Notes under the pieces: model-generated
What the model was told of the DNA's origin: nothing
Database searches by the model: none
The model's input: only the letters and a program-made list of their open reading frames with translations
In this document: piece after piece, positions 46,057-54,638 of the stretch
How the letters are laid out: the number at the start of each line of letters is the position of its first letter
Numbering within the stretch: position 1 is the stretch's first letter
Translations under genes and position numbers: made by a program
Assembly (NCBI RefSeq): GCF_014193585.1
Contig: NZ_BLXY01000001.1
Location: 230,033-294,032 of the forward strand
Direction: 5' to 3'
Source of the DNA: Geomonas paludis
GTDB lineage: Bacteria; Desulfobacterota; Desulfuromonadia; Geobacterales; Geobacteraceae
DNA length: 64,000 nucleotides

Positions 46057-49000
46057 CCCGAAACAGCAAGACATCCCGATCCAGCCGGTAAGCAGGCCGA
46101 TCCTGTGCAGCCCGTACGTTGAGCCGAAAGCGCACTGGGTGTACGACACCCAGACCGGAGCAGCCACAGAAACGCCGGGAAGACGTCCCGCAAGCTACTG
46201 GTATAAGACGCAGAAGACGGGCAGCAGCCAGATGTCCTTGTCATTTCTCGCGGAAGAGGAGCGGGACGATCTTCCGCTGATAAATGTCCTGAGGGATGAC
46301 GTACGGCGCTGGCGAGACGCGAAGTACGAAGGCGCGACGGCCGTCACAAAGCAGCTTCTCGCCCACTGGAGCCGGGAGGATCGTCCCCGGAGGCTCTTCT
46401 TCTGTCAACGGGAAGCGGTAGAGACGGTCATTTACCTGACCGAGATTTTGGGGTCAGGCAAGAAACCGCGCTGGACTCCGAAGCTGGCGATGGACGACTT
46501 CCACCGCCTGAGCAGAGGTGACAAGCCTTCGTTTGTGCCGCACGAGCAAGAGATTTTCCCCACACTCGTGGACAAGCCGAACGAGGCAGGACTTGCAGCG
46601 CTGACGCGCTACGGCAGCAAGATGGCGACCGGCAGCGGAAAGACGGTTGTCATGTCCATGCTGGTTGCATGGGCGTTCTGCAACCGTGGCAGAGTTCCGG
46701 GAGACGAACGGTTTCCGGCAGCGGCGCTGATCGTGTGCCCGAACCTGACCGTCAAGGAACGTCTACAGGTGCTACGGCCAGACGACGACGACAACTACTA
46801 CGCCGCCTTCGACATCGTGCCGTCGCAACTCATGCCAGAGATAAAGAAGGGCAAAGTGCTGGTGACCAACTGGCACCAGTTCGCCCCCGAGTCTCCCCAC
46901 GTGGAGGCCGGGAAGAGCTACGTGGTTGTCAACAAGGGAGAGGAAAGCCCAGAAGCCTTTGCCCGCAGGGTGCTTGGCGACCTGTACGACCGGGCACCGA
47001 TCATGGTGCTGAACGACGAAGCCCACCACGCCTATCGCCCTGCCCCCATCCCAGAGGATGGGAAGCTGACTGCAGAGGAGAAGGCGGAGCGCGAAGAGGC
47101 CACGGTGTGGATCTCCGGCCTGGACAGGATCAACCAGGCCTGCGGCGTAAAGTTCTGTGTGGACCTGTCGGCAACTCCCTTCTATCTTCAGGGAAGCGGG
47201 TACGTTGAGGGCTCCCCCTTCCCGTGGCTGGTGAGCGACTTTGGTCTCGTTGACGCCATCGAGTCGGGCATCGTGAAAATTCCCCGCCTGCCGGTCAGCG
47301 ACACCACCGGAAGGCCGGAACCCAAGTACTTCAAGATTTGGGACTACATCAAGGACAATCTCCAGCCGGGCGAGAAGCTTCCCGGTGGCAAGCCGAAACC
47401 CGAAGTCGTGTGGCGGGAGGCGGAAGACGCCCTGCAGACGCTTGCCAGCCAGTGGAAGGAGCGGTACGAGCAGATAGCGGAGGTTACCCCGGACAAGGAC
47501 ACCACCCCACCGGTAATGATAATCGTGTGCGACAACACCGACATCGCCGGGCTCTTCTACAGGTACATCTCGGGGGAAGAGGTTGTCGAGGTCGTGGAAG
47601 CCGACGACGAGGATGAAGAAGCATCCTCCTCGAAGAAAAAGAAAAAGAAGAAGCAGAAGACCGTCTACGGTACCGGGAAGGTCTTTCCCGAACTCTTCTC
47701 CAACAGGGAAGGTTTCCGCCCGACCTTGCGGATAGATTCCAAGCTCTTGGCCGAGGCGGAAAGCGAAGACCCCAACGCCAACAAGAAGGACGTAGCAGAA
47801 CATCTGCGGGAGATTGTGGCCACGGTTGGCAAACCGGGGCAGCCCGGCGAACAGGTCCGCTGTGTCGTTTCGGTGCAGATGTTAACTGAGGGATGGGACG
47901 CCAACAACGTGACCCACATCCTGGGCCTGCGGGCCTTCGGAAGCCAACTCCTGTGCGAACAGGTGGTAGGGCGCGGACTGCGGAGGATGGACTACACCCC
48001 GGACCCGGAAACGGGGCTCCTGACGGAAGAGTACGTGGACGTGTACGGCATCCCCTTCTCGGTGATCCCCTTCAAGGGAAGGAAGATTGCTGGGCCGCCG
48101 CCCGACGACCGGCCGAAGAACCACGTCAAGGCCATACCGGCACGGAAGGACTACGAGATTCGCTTCCCGGTGGTTGAAGGTTACGCCTTTGCCCTCAACA
48201 AGAACCTCATAAAGGCAGACATCGGCAAGATGGAAGCCTTAAAGATAGAACCGTCGCAGACGCCGACAGCTGTTTTCGTGAAGCCTCAGGTCGGTTACCA
48301 GATGGGGAAGCCGACCGGCACTGGTGGCTTTGAGATGCAGGAGCAGGACCGACAGGAGTACTACGAGAGCACGCACCTCCAGACGATCAAGTTCGAGATT
48401 GCCCGGCAGGTTGTGGCAGGCCTGACCGAAGGCATCGCTGGTACCGACGCCAAGCTGAAGCTGCGCGGCAGGCACCAGCTGTTCCCGCAGGTGCTGCGAC
48501 TGGTGGAAGAGTACGTTGCGCGGAAGGTGAACTTCCACGATGCGGACCCCCGAGAGCTGGGCCTGGAGACTTACGCACGCCGGACGGTGGAGCGGCTGAT
48601 TGACGCCATCGAACCGAACGACGAGCAGGGCGAGCCACCTTTGATGCCTATCCTGAACCGCTACAAGAAAATCGGTTCGACAAAGGACGTTGACTTCAAG
48701 ACCGTCAAGCCCTGTTTCGGTACGACCAAGAGCCACATCAACCTAGTGGCGAGTGACACGGCGACATGGGAGCAGTCGGCCGCTTTCCGGCTGGAGCAGG
48801 CAGCAAACCGGGGCATCGTCAGCTTCTACGCCAAGAACGACCACATGGAGTTCGTCATCCCCTACGAGTACCTGGGTGTAAGCCACGCCTACACCCCGGA
48901 CTTTGTGGTGCGCCTGCAAAACGGGGCAACGCTGGTGCTGGAGATAAAGGGGCACGAGGACGACCAGGACCGGGCCAAACATCAGGCCGCTAAGCGGTGG

Positions 49001-49198
49001 GTGTCGGCCGTCAACAACTGGGGCGAGTTGGGCCGGTGGCAGTTTCACGTGTGTAAGGACCCGCAGATGCTCGTGCGGGAGCTGGAGTGGCTGGCCGGTC
49101 AGAGGCAGGAGCAGGGGCCGTCTGCACCGGAACCAAAGCAGGTGGCAACACCAGAGACAGTAACGCAGGTTTGTTTCGCTGCAGGCTCAGAAGCCTGA
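46049..49198 (+). CDS. Type III-like restriction enzyme, SF2 helicase with C-terminal nuclease (Res)
   Basis: 1049 aa. SF2 motifs: Walker A in ATGSGKTVV (about 192), DEAH box in LNDEAHHAY (about 323), SATPF (about 373), motif V-VI in TEGWDANNVTHILGLRAFGSQLLCEQVVGRGLRR (about 612-645). A C-terminal PD-(D/E)-x-K nuclease appears at about 949-972 (TPDFVVRL then LEIKG). A Lys-rich run (seven Lys) interrupts the helicase near 530. Overlaps mod, so the two form the Mod-Res pair that cuts unmethylated DNA. It resembles the group of restriction helicases often seen with over-long Mod proteins. Confidence 0.92.
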   Translation: MSDPKQQDIPIQPVSRPILCSPYVEPKAHWVYDTQTGAATETPGRRPASYWYKTQKTGSSQMSLSFLAEEERDDLPLINVLRDDVRRWRDAKYEGATAVTKQLLAHWSREDRPRRLFFCQREAVETVIYLTEILGSGKKPRWTPKLAMDDFHRLSRGDKPSFVPHEQEIFPTLVDKPNEAGLAALTRYGSKMATGSGKTVVMSMLVAWAFCNRGRVPGDERFPAAALIVCPNLTVKERLQVLRPDDDDNYYAAFDIVPSQLMPEIKKGKVLVTNWHQFAPESPHVEAGKSYVVVNKGEESPEAFARRVLGDLYDRAPIMVLNDEAHHAYRPAPIPEDGKLTAEEKAEREEATVWISGLDRINQACGVKFCVDLSATPFYLQGSGYVEGSPFPWLVSDFGLVDAIESGIVKIPRLPVSDTTGRPEPKYFKIWDYIKDNLQPGEKLPGGKPKPEVVWREAEDALQTLASQWKERYEQIAEVTPDKDTTPPVMIIVCDNTDIAGLFYRYISGEEVVEVVEADDEDEEASSSKKKKKKKQKTVYGTGKVFPELFSNREGFRPTLRIDSKLLAEAESEDPNANKKDVAEHLREIVATVGKPGQPGEQVRCVVSVQMLTEGWDANNVTHILGLRAFGSQLLCEQVVGRGLRRMDYTPDPETGLLTEEYVDVYGIPFSVIPFKGRKIAGPPPDDRPKNHVKAIPARKDYEIRFPVVEGYAFALNKNLIKADIGKMEALKIEPSQTPTAVFVKPQVGYQMGKPTGTGGFEMQEQDRQEYYESTHLQTIKFEIARQVVAGLTEGIAGTDAKLKLRGRHQLFPQVLRLVEEYVARKVNFHDADPRELGLETYARRTVERLIDAIEPNDEQGEPPLMPILNRYKKIGSTKDVDFKTVKPCFGTTKSHINLVASDTATWEQSAAFRLEQAANRGIVSFYAKNDHMEFVIPYEYLGVSHAYTPDFVVRLQNGATLVLEIKGHEDDQDRAKHQAAKRWVSAVNNWGELGRWQFHVCKDPQMLVRELEWLAGQRQEQGPSAPEPKQVATPETVTQVCFAAGSEA

Positions 49199-49221
49199 TG
49201 TACCAAGGGCACGGGGGGAAA

Positions 49222-51528
49222 ATGATTCGGAAATTCAATGTACTGAGAAACATCGGCCAGTTCGACTCAGTGACCGTTCCCCAGACCGCTCAACATCAGC
49301 GGTTAACGGTGATCTATGCTGAGAATGGTAGAGGAAAAACGACCCTCACCGCGATACTTCGCTCTTACGCCACTGGCAGTCCTCTTCCTATCCGTGAACG
49401 AAGACGACTAGGAGCTGCTCAATCCCCACATATCGTCCTCGATTGTACTGCGGCCCCTCAGCCAGCTATTTTCCAGAATGATACTTGGAGCAGGACAAGA
49501 GACAACATCGCTGTCTTCGATGACAACTTCGTCAACGAAAATATTTATTCAGGTCTTTCCGTCGACCCCGAGCATCGGCAGAACCTTCATGATCTCATCA
49601 TTGGAGCTCAAGGTGTGACGCTCAACCAACAACTTCAAGATTTGGTTGGAGAAGTTGAGGCGCATAACCGGGCCATCAGAATGGCAGCGGAACAGATTCC
49701 TGCTGCAGAACTTAGAGGCCTTTCGGTTGATGCTTTTTGTGCTCTTCCGCCGGAACCGAACGTTGATGCTGCGATTGAGGCAGCGGAGCGTGCTCTTGCT
49801 GCTGCGCGAGAGCAGGCGCCGGTCCGAACCACTGGTCTGTTGCAAGAATTAAGAATCCAAGCAGTGGACGTTGGACCTGTGACAGAGTCTCTGCAACGGG
49901 GTTTGGACGATCTTGACATTGCTGCTGCAGCCCGAGTCCAAGCGCATTTAGCGGAGCTAGGCGAAGGAGGGGAGGCGTGGGTTGCAGACGGTGTTCACCG
50001 GATGCAGGATGATGATCAGCCCGGCCACTCATGTCCTTTCTGTGCTCAAGATCTTGGAGGGTCCCCTGTCCTTCATCACTACAGGGCGTTCTTCGGTGAT
50101 GCCTATCGAGACCTGAAGGCCAGTGTGGCCGAGTCACTAGCAGCGGCTACTCGTTCCTTCAGACAGGACTTTTTGCTCGAATTAGAGAGGGCTGTGGGGG
50201 GTAACGCGGAACGGAAACAATTTTGGTCACGCTTCTGTGATGTTCCCGACATAGAGTTAGATACCGAAGACATTGGCCGTCATTGGGCAGTAGTGGCAGA
50301 GGCTGTCTTAGCGGCACTCAGGGCTAAACAGGCATCGCCCTTGGAGGCCTTGGAACTTCCACGGGAAGTTTTTGATTCCATTGCCGTACTGCAAGAAAAA
50401 GGACGACAGGTTACAGCGATCAATGCTGAGATTGTTGCAGCAAACGAGGCGATTAGAGCCGTCAAAGCTGCGGCTGCAGGAGCTGACCCTGCGGCCTTGC
50501 ACAGCGAGCTGCAAAGACTTCTTGCGGCGAAGGCACGCCATACCCCTGCGATCTCCTTACTGTGTGACGCTTATCTCGCCGAGAAGGCAGCAAAATTACT
50601 GACTGAACAAAGACGGGATCAAGCAAGAACTGCCCTAACCAACTACAGGACCCAAATCTTTCCCACGTATCAGACCGCGATAAACCGTTACCTTCAGCTG
50701 TTCGGCGCGGGGTTCCGCCTTGAGAGGATTCAGGCTGTCAACAACCGGGGAGGGTCCGCGTGCAGTTACGACGTTGTCATTAACAACACGGCAGTTTCCA
50801 TTGCTGGTAGAGCCGGCGCACCGGACTCTCACGGTTTCCATAACACTCTCAGTGCTGGTGATCGTAACACTCTTGCCTTGGCTTTCTTTTTTGCATCGCT
50901 GGACCAGTGCCCACGGCTCAACGACAAGGTGGTAGTGATTGACGATCCAGTTTCCAGTCTTGATGATCATCGTTGCCTTACAACGACACAAGAGATCCGG
51001 AGGTTATCACGCCGAGCTGCACAGGTCATTGTCTTGTCGCACAGCAAGCCATTCTTGTGCACCCTCTGGGAAGGGGTTCCGCAAGCTGAGCGGGCTGATC
51101 GCGCTGCGCTGGAACTTATACGGCAAGGGTCGGGGTCGGTTCTACGGGAGTGGGATGTAACTAGGGAGTGCGTGAGCGAACATGACCGCCGTCACGCCCT
51201 ACTCCGAGAGTATCTCGAAGGAAACGGCGGGAATGGTCGGGTAGTCGCAGAAGCGATCAGACCTCTTCTTGAATCATTCCTGCGCGTTGCGTCCCCTCAG
51301 TACTTCATTCCTGGAATGCTGCTCGGTCCGTTTCGTGGACTCTGTGAACAACGAGTAGGGGGGGCGCAGGAGATTCTCGATCAACATCATCTCGACGAAC
51401 TGCGTGATCTTATCGAGTACTCCAACCGGTTTCATCATGACACTAACGCGGCATGGCAAGCCGAGGTTGTAAATGATGCAGAATTACTAGGCTTCGTAAG
51501 GAGAACTTTGGCGTTTGCACGACGTTGA
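49222..51528 (+). CDS. RloC/PrrC-like ATPase with zinc-hook CxxC, candidate anticodon nuclease
   Basis: 768 aa from the ATG at 49222 after GGGGGGAAA, 23 bases past res. ABC/SMC-type ATPase of the AAA_13 (PrrC-like) group: Walker A ENGRGKTT (about 34-41), coiled coils with CPFC at 271-274 like the RloC/Rad50 zinc hook, signature LSAGDRNTLALAFF (about 543), Walker B VVVIDDPVSSLDD (about 570) and a switch His in LSHSK. In the C-terminus R680-P-L-L-E684 and H738/H739 match the order of the Arg-x3-Glu...His triad of PrrC/RloC nucleases, with wider spacing to His. Nuclease activity is inferred. Confidence 0.8.
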   Translation: MIRKFNVLRNIGQFDSVTVPQTAQHQRLTVIYAENGRGKTTLTAILRSYATGSPLPIRERRRLGAAQSPHIVLDCTAAPQPAIFQNDTWSRTRDNIAVFDDNFVNENIYSGLSVDPEHRQNLHDLIIGAQGVTLNQQLQDLVGEVEAHNRAIRMAAEQIPAAELRGLSVDAFCALPPEPNVDAAIEAAERALAAAREQAPVRTTGLLQELRIQAVDVGPVTESLQRGLDDLDIAAAARVQAHLAELGEGGEAWVADGVHRMQDDDQPGHSCPFCAQDLGGSPVLHHYRAFFGDAYRDLKASVAESLAAATRSFRQDFLLELERAVGGNAERKQFWSRFCDVPDIELDTEDIGRHWAVVAEAVLAALRAKQASPLEALELPREVFDSIAVLQEKGRQVTAINAEIVAANEAIRAVKAAAAGADPAALHSELQRLLAAKARHTPAISLLCDAYLAEKAAKLLTEQRRDQARTALTNYRTQIFPTYQTAINRYLQLFGAGFRLERIQAVNNRGGSACSYDVVINNTAVSIAGRAGAPDSHGFHNTLSAGDRNTLALAFFFASLDQCPRLNDKVVVIDDPVSSLDDHRCLTTTQEIRRLSRRAAQVIVLSHSKPFLCTLWEGVPQAERADRAALELIRQGSGSVLREWDVTRECVSEHDRRHALLREYLEGNGGNGRVVAEAIRPLLESFLRVASPQYFIPGMLLGPFRGLCEQRVGGAQEILDQHHLDELRDLIEYSNRFHHDTNAAWQAEVVNDAELLGFVRRTLAFARR

Positions 51529-51748
51529 TCTACCTACTCATAGTGCAAGCAAAGAAGTCAGTGCCGAGCAACATGACTTTGGAGAATGCACGTAAGAGAC
51601 TAGCGCTCTCGCAGGTAGTTCTTCCTCTACGGCAGGTGCATCTTTTCCCTGTGGGGTCGGTGGGGACCGAGGACATGTTGTTCATCAGAAGAGAGGTCGG
51701 TGGCAGGAGCGTTGGCAGCTCCTGCCCCCAAACTCATCCCAGTGATAT

Positions 51749-52285
51749 TCACGCCCCCTGCTTTGTATGATTCCAGTGTTTTCGCACAGCGGCTGCAAAC
51801 CCATCTTCGAACTGTCGAAGATTGTGGCCAGGTACGCCCGTAACTATGCAGTTGCCGATCTTGATGTCGGGATCATTCCCCTGGTAACAAGAAGATTCGA
51901 TGGTTAAGTTGTGGTAAAAACTTTTTAGCTCTGCATCTGAGCCGAACTCGGCCGGATGCGTGACTTTCAGTTTCCCAGTGTAACGTTGGCCGTTGTTTTC
52001 GCACTGGTTGCACCAACTAACGTGCTGCTCAATCTGCTCGTTGGTTGTTAGTCGTTCCGCAGCGTTACGTAACGAAGTCGCACTTGTCGTTTTTGCCCAC
52101 TCTGCCCCTTCATACTCTCCTGCTTCCCATGGGGTGCCTGGTATCCACATTTTGCCATCCAACATGTAGAACGGTACCACCAGTTGCATCCCGGCCCCTC
52201 CTGCCATGTCGTGACCGGGAACTCTGGATGCACCTTTGTGCTTCTGCCTGGTGCTGGATTGCTGTTTCTTCCTATTACGTTTCAT
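51749..52285 (-). CDS. Hypothetical island protein
   Basis: 178 aa from the ATG at 52285 with AAAGGAG upstream. A very basic start (MKRNRKKQQSSTRQKHKG) is followed by a Met-rich stretch and a body with a C-x2-C pair (WCNQCENNG). It is last in the leftward operon that starts with the DUF927 gene. No family recognised; possibly nucleic-acid binding from its charge. Confidence 0.6.
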   Translation of the reverse strand: MKRNRKKQQSSTRQKHKGASRVPGHDMAGGAGMQLVVPFYMLDGKMWIPGTPWEAGEYEGAEWAKTTSATSLRNAAERLTTNEQIEQHVSWCNQCENNGQRYTGKLKVTHPAEFGSDAELKSFYHNLTIESSCYQGNDPDIKIGNCIVTGVPGHNLRQFEDGFAAAVRKHWNHTKQGA

Positions 52286-52423
52286 GGTTGAAACTCCTTT
52301 CGTAGTTGCTTGCTTTCTCTGAGGCTTCGTAGAGAGGTTGGTGCCGCCCATACCTGCTCTTCCGATGGGGTAACTGAGGACCGGGGCACTTCGTACCCGG
52401 CCCCCGGCCTCCCTGTGGTGGCG

Positions 52424-52798
52424 TCACTGTGTTTTTTTTGTCGGTTCACACTCAGCAGTCAGACAGCGCATACCCCGGTCCCAAAGTTTGATGTCTAGAC
52501 CGAAGTCGTCCTTCCAGCACAAGAATCCAGCTTTATCGAAGGTCTTTCCCTTCCAGGTAAGGCCGATGAAATCTACAATCTGATCATTCAACAGTCGCTG
52601 CATCTCATCGTCTGTGATGGTCTTCCGCCCCATGTTGGCAAACCTCCTCCTGTAGAAGCGAAAGTCGCAGGAGTTGTCGCGGAGTCCGTGACAGTAGAAG
52701 TTGTCGGTACCAGAGTACAGGGGTTGACAGCAGATAGGGCATTTCCCGACGACCCGTGGTGGAGTGTTGCCGGTTGGGGGGGGACGTAGTCTAGTCAT
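52424..52798 (-). CDS. Zinc-finger-containing island protein
   Basis: 124 aa from the ATG at 52798 with AAGGAG upstream; overlaps the end of the DUF927 gene by eight bases. A topoisomerase-type C4 zinc ribbon is evident: KCPICCQPLY, then YCHGL...NSCDFRFYRR. The remaining part includes DDEMQRLLNDQIVDFIGLTWKGKTFDKAGF, which resembles the KGKxFxA fold attached to topoisomerase fingers. Likely a DNA-binding accessory of the helicase. Confidence 0.7.
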   Translation of the reverse strand: MTRLRPPPTGNTPPRVVGKCPICCQPLYSGTDNFYCHGLRDNSCDFRFYRRRFANMGRKTITDDEMQRLLNDQIVDFIGLTWKGKTFDKAGFLCWKDDFGLDIKLWDRGMRCLTAECEPTKKTQ

Positions 52799-54638
52799 GA
52801 TGATCTCCTTGTTGTAGCTGGCTCTGTACTGCTGCAAACGAATCATCCCATTCCGGTTGGTCATCCCCCTCGACCTCCTCGTCCAAGATGACCCGTTTCA
52901 GTCCCAGTTCCGCAGTGAGGAATGCTGCACGGATCGCGTACAGATTCTCCTTCTTTCCGCCACTGGATGCCCTGGGAACCTTGATTGTCAGTCGTCCGGC
53001 TTCATGCGTTACGAGCATGCTGAGGTTACGGAGTTCCCTGGCAACATCGACCGGAGAACATTCTCCGCTGGCTGCCTGCAACTGGCTTGGGTAAAGAATA
53101 ATAAGGTCCCTTGACGGGTGACGAAAGCCAAGGCAGGTCTCTTCAGAGTGGTCTTCATCATCGGTAAGAGGGAAGGCGTCGATATTGTCCCGGAGGAAGG
53201 CCTGGAGTGCTGTCACCCCCTGAGTGATGTAGGCCTGGTTGTCTGCCTCCCGCAGCCATAGATTCCTGGCAAAGAATACAGCTTCCCGCACGTCATCCTG
53301 TGAGAAGGGAACAAGGCCAAAGTAGATGGCCAACTCCCCGGCCAGCCATGCCGCGCCCAGTCGTCGGAGCGCTCGGTGGTGTTCAGGTCGCATGTTAGGA
53401 AGGATCAGTTCCTGGACAAACTCCTCGTGACTCCGCTGGAGAGTCTCGACATCGAAGTTGGCCTGTTCCTCTGCCGCAAGATCAGCAAAAAGTGCTTCGA
53501 TGAACGCCGGGCCAAGGAGACCGTAACAGTCGGCACAGGAGGCTTTCAGATTTTCGGCAAACGCTGCCTTCGAAAGTCCGTTGGTTTCCTTAAAGATGTC
53601 ATCCCCGACGGGAAGTTCCAGGAACCTGACAAACTGACCCGCCATCGGCTTTCCTCCGGCGTTGACTATCATCTCGCGCAAAGTTTTTTCTCCTGAGGAG
53701 AGGATGCTGACAAACCAAGAACGCGTCATCTGAAGGTTACGCGTTGCAGTCATCGAGGCCTTGCCCCGCCCACCGCTGAAGAAGTAGAGAAGTGTGCCAA
53801 GATCACCGCTGAAACTGTCCAGCTCATCAAGAATCAATAGTTTTTCCGAGAACGCAGCGGCTAACCCCTCAGCCCCTCCCTGCGTCATGCTCCACCGCTG
53901 GATGTAGCTTTCTCGTGCCCTGTTCGGGTCGGTACCGATTCCGAACACACTCGCTGCCAGCTGCAACAAGGTAGTCTTTCCCCGTGAGGTGAAGGAGGAG
54001 AGGTGAAAGCCACCATTGTCAACACGTAGAATCCTTACCAGCACGCTGGCCAAGGCAATCAGAAGGGCCAAGATCAGCAGAGGATTGCCGATAGCCGGGC
54101 GCAACACGCGCTCCTCATACTCCTCCGGTGTTCCCTTCCAGCAGATTGCCGCCTCGGCTGGACAGTTCTGCTCAGGAATAAATCGGAATTTCTTTGCCTC
54201 CGGGCCGATAACAACACGTGGCGACAACACATAGTGACGAAGGTCGCTTGTTGCGCCCGTTTTCCTCGTCAGCACGATTCGGCTAGAGGGTTGGAAGCTG
54301 GCAAGATACTCCACTAGTGCTGCTTCCTTACCCGGAACGACAGCAAGTCCGGCGTCGGAAAGCATTTGAACCAAGGCTCCTCCCTTCTGAACGAGCAGGC
54401 GCTGAGGGACAAGCATCTCTTTCCTTTGCCCGTCAAAGTCACGGAACACGATGTTCCGGTACCATGTCCCTTCGCTGTCCACCTGAGCAAGGTCACTGAC
54501 GTAACACCACCCGGCCACCAACTCAGGGATAGTGCTGTCGATGCCCTTCGAGGTGTTGAGGGTTTTGATCTTGAAGACGCCGTACTCTTTCTTGAGATCG
54601 AAGCCTTCGGGAACTACGATTTTTGGTTTTGGTACCAT
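52791..54638 (-). CDS. DUF927 family ATPase/helicase
   Basis: 615 aa; ATG at 54638 after AAAGGAGGTTGTCC. The DUF927 core shows FHLSSFTSRGKTTLLQLAASVFG as Walker A, then LLILDELDSF as Walker B and YFFSGGRGKASMTATRNLQMTRSWFVSILSSGEKT as the sensor region. Proteins with this domain act as replicative helicases of integrated elements (for example in cassette chromosomes and P4-like satellites). No primase domain is seen. It heads a three-gene operon and suggests that the island can replicate after excision. Confidence 0.85.
   Translation of the reverse strand: MVPKPKIVVPEGFDLKKEYGVFKIKTLNTSKGIDSTIPELVAGWCYVSDLAQVDSEGTWYRNIVFRDFDGQRKEMLVPQRLLVQKGGALVQMLSDAGLAVVPGKEAALVEYLASFQPSSRIVLTRKTGATSDLRHYVLSPRVVIGPEAKKFRFIPEQNCPAEAAICWKGTPEEYEERVLRPAIGNPLLILALLIALASVLVRILRVDNGGFHLSSFTSRGKTTLLQLAASVFGIGTDPNRARESYIQRWSMTQGGAEGLAAAFSEKLLILDELDSFSGDLGTLLYFFSGGRGKASMTATRNLQMTRSWFVSILSSGEKTLREMIVNAGGKPMAGQFVRFLELPVGDDIFKETNGLSKAAFAENLKASCADCYGLLGPAFIEALFADLAAEEQANFDVETLQRSHEEFVQELILPNMRPEHHRALRRLGAAWLAGELAIYFGLVPFSQDDVREAVFFARNLWLREADNQAYITQGVTALQAFLRDNIDAFPLTDDEDHSEETCLGFRHPSRDLIILYPSQLQAASGECSPVDVARELRNLSMLVTHEAGRLTIKVPRASSGGKKENLYAIRAAFLTAELGLKRVILDEEVEGDDQPEWDDSFAAVQSQLQQGDHHD

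Noticed and set aside
43051-49198. BREX or DISARM defence locus
   Set aside because: No PglZ, BrxL, DrmA/DrmB or phospholipase-type gene is present; only a Mod-like and a Res-like enzyme that overlap.
49222-51528. Rad50 or SbcC DNA-repair ATPase
   Set aside because: The CxxC hook is shared, but the coiled coils are far too short, no SbcD/Mre11 gene is adjacent and the Walker B and C-terminal regions follow the AAA_13 PrrC-like pattern.
51525-51770. 81-aa plus-strand frame after the RloC-like gene
   Set aside because: TTG start overlapping the previous stop, no ribosome site, no family and antisense to the end of another gene.
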